Assembly (NCBI RefSeq): GCF_024713945.1
Contig: NC_134682.1
Span: 1,550,001 to 1,614,000, forward strand
Length of the DNA stretch: 64,000 bases
Reading direction: 5' to 3'
DNA from: Dermatophagoides farinae
Taxonomy: Eukaryota; Arthropoda; Arachnida; Sarcoptiformes; Pyroglyphidae
Positions 45,044-55,033 of this stretch are shown here, piece by piece (positions within the stretch are counted from its first letter, which is position 1; each line of letters starts with the position of its first letter). The notes under the pieces are model-generated. The model saw only the letters and a list, made by a program, of their open reading frames with translations. It did not search any database and was not told the origin of the DNA. The position numbers and the translations under genes were made by a program.

Positions 45044-46396
45044 ATGTCTTTCAACAAGTTTTGGAAGCAAACATTTTGCCGTTATAATTTCATTATTTAC
45101 AATAATTGCCGAAAATGTTCCATTTCATCATCACAACCAATACAATCATCGTTATATGTTTCAGCCAAATATGGACAGGAATTATTTCGTGTACTTGATC
45201 CTACATATGATGTTAATTATCTGAATTATATTGAACAAAATCTGGATAAAATTGAACAATCATTTCGGATACGTAACATTGATAATGATTTTTTCAGCAA
45301 CCATAAATTATCAGAATTATTGAATGATTTTATCAAACATTTTACGGCCACAGAATCGTTGAAAAAGAAACGAAATAAATTGATTGGAAAAATAAGAAAA
45401 TCCGACGGCTCGAATGAAACTTTACGGGAAAAATATCAACAATGTCAATCGAATTTGGTTGAATCACGTGAAAATCTTTATGCCTTAGAGGAAACTATTG
45501 TACCATTTCTGTTGAGCATACCATGTGAAATTGAACCAAGTGTCGGTAATGAACCTGAAATTATGGATCGATGGCAATCGAATACTGTTGATCAAATTTC
45601 ACATAATTATGTTCGTCTCGGTTATATCAACAACCTGTACACTAGATCGATTGTTGGACCTGGTGCCAATTATCTTCATGGTCAAGGTGCATTATTGTAT
45701 TATGGTTTGATCGATATGTTTAGCCGATCGCTCAATGAATCTGGCCATATTTTAGTCAATGGTTTAGATCTAGTCAAAAGTGCCATTATTGAATGTGTTA
45801 ATTATAGATCATTTTCGGAAGACCAATATCGGCTACGTTTAGCAAGTAATCAAAGTGAAGATAATCAACGTTTACATTTGGTTGGCGATGCTTCATTGGA
45901 ATCATTTTGTGCTTGGCTATCGAAACAGAAAATTAATCGAGGACGATTTTATCAAATCGGTAGCACTTATAATAATTCAGATCAAATGGAACAAAATCAT
46001 ACGATACGAGCGACCATTCTTTCCGATCCAAATGAATCATCCAAATCGATGAATGAATTATATAAATTATTTTGGAATCTATTCACCATGATTGGTATTG
46101 AACGTTGTTCACTTCGAACCGATATTCAATCATTGTATCCAAATGAATATGATAAATATACACTATTATCATGGTTAAAATCTCGACAAGAATGGACACC
46201 AATTGGTGAGATTATACATCATCATCATTATATTACACAAAGATTAGGAATGTCAAACTATCAAGATTGTCATCTAATTACATCATCAATCAATATTGTT
46301 CCATTAATATATTCGATTGTTGAACAATTTCAGATATTTGAAACGGGTAAACTTGAAATACCCGAAACGATTAGAAAGTATTTCATTTGTGAATAA
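45044..46396 (+). CDS. Slimp: Mitochondrial seryl-tRNA synthetase-like protein (SLIMP type), catalytically degenerate
   Basis: A single-exon, 450-residue protein. The first 30 or so residues are basic and hydroxylated without acids (MSFNKFWKQTFCRYNF, RKCSISSS), like a mitochondrial targeting peptide. Residues about 95-160 match the helical arm of seryl-tRNA synthetases and about 180-445 the class II core. The key elements are altered. The serine-recognition TSE loop is replaced by GDASLE near 281-286. Motif 2 lacks the usual FRxE (region 301-325). Motif 3 reads ITSSINIVPLIYSI (412-425), where active enzymes have the conserved arginine. This pattern matches SLIMP, an inactive SerRS paralogue described in insects that binds mitochondrial SerRS and is needed for mitochondrial function. 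I infer it does not charge tRNA. The start is the first ATG after an A-rich leader. The gene converges on ATP synthase alpha, 228 nt between the stop codons. A diverged mitochondrial SerRS is the alternative, less likely given the lost residues. Confidence 0.83.
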   Translation: MSFNKFWKQTFCRYNFIIYNNCRKCSISSSQPIQSSLYVSAKYGQELFRVLDPTYDVNYLNYIEQNLDKIEQSFRIRNIDNDFFSNHKLSELLNDFIKHFTATESLKKKRNKLIGKIRKSDGSNETLREKYQQCQSNLVESRENLYALEETIVPFLLSIPCEIEPSVGNEPEIMDRWQSNTVDQISHNYVRLGYINNLYTRSIVGPGANYLHGQGALLYYGLIDMFSRSLNESGHILVNGLDLVKSAIIECVNYRSFSEDQYRLRLASNQSEDNQRLHLVGDASLESFCAWLSKQKINRGRFYQIGSTYNNSDQMEQNHTIRATILSDPNESSKSMNELYKLFWNLFTMIGIERCSLRTDIQSLYPNEYDKYTLLSWLKSRQEWTPIGEIIHHHHYITQRLGMSNYQDCHLITSSINIVPLIYSIVEQFQIFETGKLEIPETIRKYFICE

Positions 46397-46456
46397 TTAA
46401 TTTTTTTTTATTATTTATTTATAAATGTTAATAATTTGAATCAATTTTTTTTAAAC

Positions 46457-46462
46457 AATAAA
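46457..46462 (+). terminator. Poly(A) signal of the SLIMP-like gene
   Basis: AATAAA lies 61 nt after the stop codon, followed by T-rich sequence. It is the first canonical signal downstream. Confidence 0.65.
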
Positions 46463-46624
46463 ATTACAAATTTTTTTTCTCTCTCTTTTCAATTTAATTG
46501 ATTCAAAATTTAACTACGTGTCTTGATTTTTTTTTTTTTTTTGATTCTTTTATCGGATGTGTATGTGTATTGTTTTGTTTGTTTAAAAACTTTGTCACTT
46601 TTCAGCAACCCTAATTTTTTTTAT

Positions 46625-48504
<1,880 letters not shown>

Positions 48505-49184
48505 TTTTCTATACACGTTCGTTATGGTTATTTTCAAACTATTTATATTATATTTAAATGATTGATTATATTTATTTGAAGATTCAAAACTTACAATGGA
48601 CAAATGAAAAAAAATTTTTTCTTTTAATGTTATTGGAACAAAATCAAATGTAAAGAAGCGAACAGCACAACATACATACAAACACACACACACCAGGCAC
48701 CAATGTCGGCGAATGTTGTCTCTATTCGAAATACACAAGAACAAAAAATCCTCACTCTTTTTAATATAAAATGTGTGTATGTTCATTATAAGAGGAGAAT
48801 CGATCGTTTCTAAAGACGTGCCCTCAAACGTATGACCTGTTCAGAGGATGCGCAATATACAAAAAAAAATCTGGTTAATAATACCCATTCAAATCAAACG
48901 TGACTCAAGTTTTTTAATTTTCAAAAAAAAAATCAAATTGATAAAAGTTCAATTTTTTTTTTGTTTTACTGGTAAAGACAAAAAATCAATTTTATTATTA
49001 TTATTATCAACAGAAAAAAAATTGGAAAATATTTGACTGAACAAGTAAAATAAAATTGAGAGGGTGCTGCTGCTGCTTATGCTGGTTGACAAATTATCAC
49101 AATATGAATGGTAATAAATATTTTAAGGGGGAATTTTTTTTTCATTGAATTAAAATTCAATTCAATTCAATTCAATTCAATGAA
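48505..49184. other. Spacer between ATP synthase alpha and C5-epimerase
   Basis: Holds the 5' leader and presumed promoter of ATP synthase alpha and the 3' UTR of the C5-epimerase (both genes on the minus strand). A five-unit (ATTCA)n tract lies at 49,154-49,180, just after the epimerase stop. No canonical AATAAA was seen for the epimerase in this stretch and no further gene is visible. Confidence 0.6.
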
Positions 49185-50972
49185 TCAATTGTGTGATGAT
49201 CGATGTCCTTTCATGTAGGCAATCCAACGATCGGCAACCGTTTTGAAAAGATCATTTCGAGTGATCGTATATAAATATAATAGCTGATTTATATGTGTGG
49301 AATGATAATCCCAACGTGCAAGATTCGGTGCTATGCCTAAGCTCAAATGACGAAGATCATAAAATGATCCAGAACCAGAATCATATAATGATAATGCTGA
49401 TTCTAATGATCGTATACCTTCATCATAAAATTGGCTAGATTTTTGACATATTTGATCGTTACAAGCTTTGCTTAGATCATATAATCCAAACAATGAATAT
49501 ATGAATCCATTCAAGACAAATATGCTCGGTACAGTTGGATATTCTTCATACCAGATGTATTTATCAAACAAAATTGCTTTGACACCGTTTTTATATGATT
49601 CAATTTCAAATATATTCAATGCTTTTTTAGCCGTTTCTAGATATTTTGTATTGTTTGTAGCACGATATAATCGAGTCAATAAACTTATAGCATGTCCTTG
49701 TGCCATTGCCGAATGCCAACCTTTTTTGATGACCAATAAACCTTTGGATAATTTTCTATCCACTTGAATACGCCATCCACCTTGAGCGTTTTGATTTCGC
49801 ATCAACCAATCGCCGGCTGCCATAGCAAATTCTTCATGTGCTGAAGTTTTAAGGGCTAAATTTTTGATATAAACAGTACCATCGATTTGAATGTATGAAA
49901 CATAATAATTGTTGCGTTTTCGGTCAGAAATGAAATATCCTTTGTATAGATCAACAAGTAAATCACGAGTAAAATGAAACCATCCACGTTTGAATGCTTT
50001 TGATCCTAAACCATATGTGATTTGATTATCTTCAGTATCTATAACAATCACATCATCAATAGTTGAATACAAAACATAAGATATCTGTTGTGTCTGTATA
50101 TTGAACATGACAAATGTAATCGAAGCATTTCCAATCAGTTTCATATCAAGTTGACCAATTAGATAATTTGTATGATTATTTTTCAAATCGATTCTTGAAT
50201 CTTTAACAATAAGATAGTTTTTCTTGAAATCCACTATAAAATTATGATCGACATGGAAATCGGATACAATTCCATCGTTAATCAATTGAATACGTTCGGA
50301 CGGTGCAGATGTAAGATTCTTATTAAAATGACTAAGACCATATTGACAGATTTGTGTTGGATAAAGATGACCTGCAGGATACCATTGTGTCGATAATGGA
50401 ACATTATCGATAGCCGAAATACATTTTACACGATCACGAAATTCTACATTATAATTGCCGAACCAAAGAAATACATCGGCAGGATCGTATGGTTGATCTG
50501 GATAGAATATCTTTGAATAACTGTGATTCCATTCAAAATATTCATCTTGACTTTTTTGATTGACAATTTTGCCACCAATTTCAAAATATTTATGAATAAA
50601 TGAAAATGGAATATAAACAGAAGTTTCTTTGCCACTCATTAATTTCAAACAATTAATCTTATATTCACCATTAATCTTACAGGTAATGCTTCGTATTCGT
50701 TTCGGTTTTGATACCGATCTAGATTCGGCCAGTGGATCAACATTTTTACTATCAATCACTATTGGTTGTTTTACCGGTGATGCAACAATAAGATCATTGG
50801 ACAGAGTTTCTGTTTTATCTTCAATTAATTTTCTAGCAATAGGATGAATGGAACTAGCAATAATCGAAAGGTTTTTAGTAGGACTACTATTAGAAATGAA
50901 AATAAGCCAACCGAAAATTGATCCAAACGCTATAAAAAGAATAAGTAGAAAATTTCGTTGATAAAGTTTCAT
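49185..50972 (-). CDS. GLCE: D-glucuronyl C5-epimerase (heparan sulfate biosynthesis)
   Basis: A 595-residue intronless type II Golgi membrane enzyme that converts D-glucuronic acid to L-iduronic acid in heparan sulfate chains after N-sulfation. The short cytoplasmic tail MKLYQRN is followed by a single transmembrane anchor (about residues 8-27) and a low-complexity stem to about 90. The catalytic region begins at CKINGEYKINC. The C-terminal domain contains WYEEYPTVPS, YDLRHLSLGIAPNLARWDYH and the terminal MKGHRSSHN, all close to animal epimerases. Tyr538 and Tyr556 sit the same distance from the C-terminus as the human catalytic tyrosines 560 and 578, and the WYEEYP motif covers the third. 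Length is close to human (617). It is head-to-head with the FGFR1OP2-like gene, 380 nt between start codons. The whole protein looks intact. Confidence 0.96.
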   Translation of the reverse strand: MKLYQRNFLLILFIAFGSIFGWLIFISNSSPTKNLSIIASSIHPIARKLIEDKTETLSNDLIVASPVKQPIVIDSKNVDPLAESRSVSKPKRIRSITCKINGEYKINCLKLMSGKETSVYIPFSFIHKYFEIGGKIVNQKSQDEYFEWNHSYSKIFYPDQPYDPADVFLWFGNYNVEFRDRVKCISAIDNVPLSTQWYPAGHLYPTQICQYGLSHFNKNLTSAPSERIQLINDGIVSDFHVDHNFIVDFKKNYLIVKDSRIDLKNNHTNYLIGQLDMKLIGNASITFVMFNIQTQQISYVLYSTIDDVIVIDTEDNQITYGLGSKAFKRGWFHFTRDLLVDLYKGYFISDRKRNNYYVSYIQIDGTVYIKNLALKTSAHEEFAMAAGDWLMRNQNAQGGWRIQVDRKLSKGLLVIKKGWHSAMAQGHAISLLTRLYRATNNTKYLETAKKALNIFEIESYKNGVKAILFDKYIWYEEYPTVPSIFVLNGFIYSLFGLYDLSKACNDQICQKSSQFYDEGIRSLESALSLYDSGSGSFYDLRHLSLGIAPNLARWDYHSTHINQLLYLYTITRNDLFKTVADRWIAYMKGHRSSHN

Positions 50973-51352
50973 TATTTCAAACGTTTATTGTTTGAATAAT
51001 CAAAATTTTTGGATGAAAATCATGAGTTTCGCAATTAAAATTCATCATCATTTCATTATTGATCATCATGAAAGAGAATTGATAATTTGAAATAGAAAAA
51101 AAAACATTCCGAATTTGGTGGTAAACAATGTTGTTGTTTAGTTGAATTCGATATATCGATAGTTGTTGCAGCCCAAATTTACTTTTTACTTTTATTTCTG
51201 TGTGTATATATAATCGATATTTTCAACTTTTTTTTTCTCTACATTGTTTACAATTTTGGTTATTATTATGTTGTGATGATGATTTGGAATGTTCCAATCT
51301 TCAGTTTTGATTAGAAAATTGTTTTTTTTTCTCCACTATTCTGGTCTAATAA
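50973..51352. promoter_or_regulatory. Putative bidirectional promoter region (GLCE / FGFR1OP2-like)
   Basis: 380 nt separate the start codons of two divergently transcribed genes, so both core promoters and 5' leaders must lie here unless there are upstream non-coding exons. It is AT-rich, with a palindromic ATATCGAT element at 51,152-51,159 and no clear TATA box at a fixed distance from either start. The assignment rests on gene layout, not on a recognised motif. Confidence 0.5.
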
Positions 51353-51993
51353 ATGTCGAATAATATGACGCCAAATATTGATAAAATAATACAATCATTA
51401 CAAAAAAGTACTCAACAGATAGATAATCTAAATGAACAGATGAATGATTTGTCCAATTCTTCACAAGATTTACATAAAACAGTCAAATTGAATAAAGAGG
51501 TTTGTTTTTTTTTCAAACAAAATTATTTAAAAATTCTTTCAATTCTTTTCTCTCCGTCCAGTATAATGATGAACTTAATAATCTAAATAATCTATCTACA
51601 TATAATTCACGAGCTTCATTGATTATTGCATTGGAACAGGAAAGAAAAACTATACAAGAATTGGAGAATGAAAATCAAGAATTAGAATCAGCCATACAAA
51701 ATCATCAAGAAGTTCTCAATGTTATTATGGCCAAATATCGTGAACAAGGACATTTGTTAGAAAGATTAAATCAATTAGAACAATCATATGAAATACAAGA
51801 TGATCTATTGAATGAACGTGAAAAATTTTTCCATACAAAACTAAATGAATTAGTGCCATTACTGGATTCGGTCGGTACATTCGATGAGATTGAGATTGAA
51901 AAACAAGATGCCCTTATTCAAAAATTGATTGAAGAAAATAACAAGATAAAAAACCTTTTACAACAACAATTATATGTTGATAATGAATTATGA
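51353..51993 (+). CDS. FGFR1OP2: FGFR1OP2/SIKE-family coiled-coil protein
   Basis: Two exons, 51,353-51,499 and 51,562-51,993, joined across a 62-bp GT-AG phase-0 intron (NKE|YNDEL), give 192 residues. Almost the whole protein is predicted coiled coil, rich in Glu, Gln, Asn and Leu. The segment SRASLIIALEQERKTIQELE and the following HQEVLNVIMAKYREQG resemble the conserved centre of vertebrate FGFR1OP2 and SIKE (QENRQIRELQQEN, LELIMSKYREQM). Members of that family associate with striatin-PP2A (STRIPAK) complexes that control MST/Hippo-type kinases. It is shorter than human FGFR1OP2 (about 253) and close to SIKE (about 207). Coiled coils can mislead, but the KYREQ-centred motif at the right position supports the call. 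It converges on stomatin-like 2; the stop codons are about 125 nt apart. Confidence 0.75.
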
Positions 51994-52100
51994 ACAAATA
52001 ATGGCCATTTCAAATGTGCCATGATCAGTCATTAATTATTTGTTTTTCCTTTTTGTTGGCAATAATTTGTAAATTTTTAAATCTTTGCTGTACAAATGAA

Positions 52101-52106
52101 AATAAA
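52101..52106 (+). terminator. Poly(A) signal of the FGFR1OP2-like gene
   Basis: AATAAA lies about 107 nt after the stop codon. Cleavage 10-25 nt further would fall at or inside the antisense of the STOML2 coding end (52,119). Confidence 0.6.
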
Positions 52107-52113
52107 TTATTTT

Positions 52114-52127
52114 TTTATTTATTTATT
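52114..52127 (-). terminator. Overlapping AATAAA signals across the STOML2 stop codon
   Basis: On the minus strand AATAAATAAATAAA spans 52,127-52,114 and includes the TAA stop at 52,121-52,119, so the 3' UTR may be very short. Confidence 0.5.
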
Positions 52128-53288
52128 ATTTCCATCTTCTTGATTACTGTAATATTCTTCGGGATCTTCTTCATCCAATTCTTCATCGATTCGATCTGGA
52201 CGAGACAAAGTTTTGTATACTTGAAGGGCCTATTCAAATGGTTGTAAACAAAAAAAAAATTATTGTTTGATTGCAATCGAACTGTGATTTAGACTTACAT
52301 TTGCCGACATTTTAGCAATATCACCAGCATCCGATGATAGGATTAATGTATTGCCCGTTTTGGCCAATTTTGAAAATGCACCGATATATTGTTCAGCAAT
52401 ATTTAAACTTGCAGCATCACTACCTTCTATCGAACGTAATGATTGTCCAACAATATGAATAGCTTTTGATTTAGCTTCAGCTTTTAGTCTAGTTGCTTCG
52501 GCTAGACCTTTAGCTTCGTTGACTTGTTCCATCAGATGAGCTTCAGATGATAATATTCGAGATTTTTTCTTACCCTCAGCAACATTGATTTCTGCCTCAC
52601 GAATACCTTCGGATTCAAGAACGGCTGCACGTTTTTTTCTTTCAGCTTCAACTTGCATTTGCATAGCCTCCTGAACTCTTGCAGGTAACGTTATATCACG
52701 AATTTCATAACGCATACATGTTAGACCCCAAGAATTACTCGCCAAATTGATCGATTCAACAATAGCAATGTTAAGCATTTCACGTTCTCTGAATACAGAA
52801 TCTAAATTGATTTTACCTATTTCTGATCGCATAGTTGTTTGTGCAAGTTGAGTGATAGCGAATTCTGGATCTTCAACACCATATGATGCTTTATAAGGAT
52901 CATTAACTTTCAAATAAAGAACACCATCAATATGTAATGTGACATTATCACTTGTGACAGCCGATTGTTGTGGAATATCAATGGCAATCTCTTTTAAACT
53001 TTGAACATAACTGATGCTATCAAGAACTGGTAGTAAGACATTGAGTCCAGGATCTAATATTCGATTAAAACGACCCATACGTTCGATGATCCAAGCTTCT
53101 TGTTGTGGAACGAATACCACAACCGTATTTAATCGTGCTGAATGTCTAAGACGAAATTGTTGATGCTGGAAATTCCATGGTTGCTGTTCACTATGGAATT
53201 GTAATGCCAGACGATTTGGTCGACGTAATGGAACAAATCCATCTGGTTTCAAAAGAATTCTGGTCAAATATCTTGTCGCCGAATTCAT
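52119..53288 (-). CDS. STOML2: Stomatin-like protein 2, mitochondrial (SPFH/prohibitin family)
   Basis: Two exons, 53,288-52,299 and 52,229-52,119, are joined through a canonical GTAAGT donor and a 69-bp phase-0 intron (SAN|ALQVYKT), giving 366 residues (human 356). The start is placed at 53,288 (MNSATRYLTRILLKPDG) because it opens an Arg-rich, acid-poor mitochondrial targeting peptide; an in-frame ATG at 53,354 would add a Phe-rich leader without that character. The SPFH/band 7 domain begins near VVVFVPQQEAWIIERMGRF and includes LDPGLNVLLPVLDSI and VTSDNVTLHIDGVLYLKV. A helical coiled-coil region rich in Ala, Glu and Lys follows (VEAERKKRAAVLESEGIREA), then the conserved YIGAFSKLAKTGNTLIL. 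The last exon adds an acidic tail (EELDEEDPEEYY). In animals the protein binds cardiolipin and prohibitins and scaffolds inner-membrane proteases and respiratory complexes. It looks complete. Confidence 0.97.
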
Positions 53289-55033
53289 ATCGAATGATTT
53301 AAATTTCACGAAAAAAACTGATTCAAAAAACAAAAAATCAAATGTAATCCACATGCAATCATCGGCAAATCGTCTATGTCGACATCATGAGCAGTTTTAG
53401 GAAAAATAGCCGTACACAATTGAACAAAAAAAAAAATTTTGTTCGATTAGATTTTTATTAATAATTGAGATTTGAAAAAAAAATTATGAATTCATAATAA
53501 TGATAATAATAATTATTATATAAATGATTATGACAATGATGATAATGATTGAGAGACGAAAAAAAAAATCAAAATAATAATTTTATGTTGATGATGATGA
53601 TGATGAAGGAATTTTTTTTTTTACTCGGCTTTCTCTTCCTTCCATGTTATTTATTTGTTGTATAGAATTAGTGAATTAGTTTTTTTTCATCTTATCCAAT
53701 AACAAATTGATCAATGATGGTGATGATGATGATGATGATGATAATAATAAAGTTTAGAAAAAAAATAATCGTCTCATAGCAAACAATAAATTATTGACAC
53801 AATTATGAATCGATTGATTTGAATGCGTGTGTATGTATTGTGTATTCCAATTTCTTATTTGCAAATAATTTTTTTTTTTTTCGTTAAAAAATTTTAGGAA
53901 TTGTCATACAAGAAATTTTTTTTCATGCTTTTAAAATATTTGAATTCTGTCAATGTCTGTGTGTGTGTGTGTGTGTGTGAGCTTTGATTGATTGAATTAA
54001 TATCTGTTAATAATAAATTGATTGATGATTTGATAGAAATGATGATTGAAACATTGTTTTGTTTCGTTGTTGTTGAAAAATCTGTCCAATTCATTTTTTT
54101 TTTTTTTTGGATGTATACCGAGCACAATGATAATACTGTTTACAAAACAATGAAATTGGATCAATTCTCAATCCAAATCGTTTTTTTGTTTTGTTTTGTT
54201 TTTCTTTCTTATTTCGCTTGTTATGTTGTTGTTGTTGTTGTTGTCGTTGTCTGTGTGTCATGTCTTTGATTGATGGGAAAAAAATAAAGAAAAAAAACCT
54301 AGGTAATAATTAGATAATAAAAAATAGAAGATAAATCAATAGTCAATGACAATGTTGTCGTTAATGATGATGGAGCTACCCCCGTAAATAAGTATCGGAA
54401 ATTTGTTGACTCCAGTCTGACACATATGAATGAATGAATGAATGGCAAATGTTGAAAATGTGAAAAAAAAATTATTCTACATTCGCGTTTATGGTAAAAT
54501 TCTGATGATGATGATGATGATGATGATACATAAAAAGTTTGAAATAATTGAATAAAATTATAAATGTTATATATGTGAGTTTGTTTCGTTAGTTTTTCGT
54601 TTATTTTCTTTAAAAATTGTTGAGTGATTGATGAGGTTGATGTTGATGATGATGATGATGATGATGATGAAAAAATAATGATAATTTCTGTTTCTCTTTA
54701 TATATCGCCACAAAAAATTGTCTGGTTTTTTTTTCGTTTTGTTTTGTGGAAAATCACCAAAAAAATTTTTTTTTTGTCAATAAATAAATTTTCATATTCT
54801 GCGGTGCATGAATGAGAGAGAAAAAATCGAGAAAGAATAATCTCCATACACGTTCGGTATATTATTATGTTATCATGTTAATGATGTTGAATCAAGATGA
54901 TGATGATGATGACAATGATGATGATGGAAATTGAGATTATCGAGAATTTGGAAACGGAAAATTTTTTTTTTGTTCAAGTTCTACTTGACAATTTTTTTCC
55001 TTTTTTTAAAAAATTTAATTTGATGCGTATTAT
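53289..55033. other. Spacer between STOML2 and atrophin/RERE 3' end
   Basis: About 1.7 kb of repeat-rich sequence: (GAT)n tracts near 53,589-53,604, 53,717-53,739, 54,504-54,525 and 54,645-54,669, a (GT)n run at 53,957-53,978 and GTT repeats at 54,224-54,245. It contains the 5' flank of STOML2 and the 3' UTR of the atrophin gene. An ATTAAA-like sequence lies about 15-25 nt past the atrophin stop. No further exon is seen. Confidence 0.6.

Noticed and set aside
45525-45710. Second plus-strand frame inside the SLIMP gene
   Set aside because: Out-of-frame shadow of a long conserved coding sequence.
52014-52247. Plus-strand 77-residue frame between FGFR1OP2-like gene and STOML2
   Set aside because: It is largely antisense to the last STOML2 exon and intron and has no independent support.
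53289-53354. Extended N-terminus of STOML2 from the ATG at 53,354
   Set aside because: It would add MWITFDFLFFESVFFVKF, which lacks targeting-peptide character; the internal ATG at 53,288 gives a typical mitochondrial presequence.
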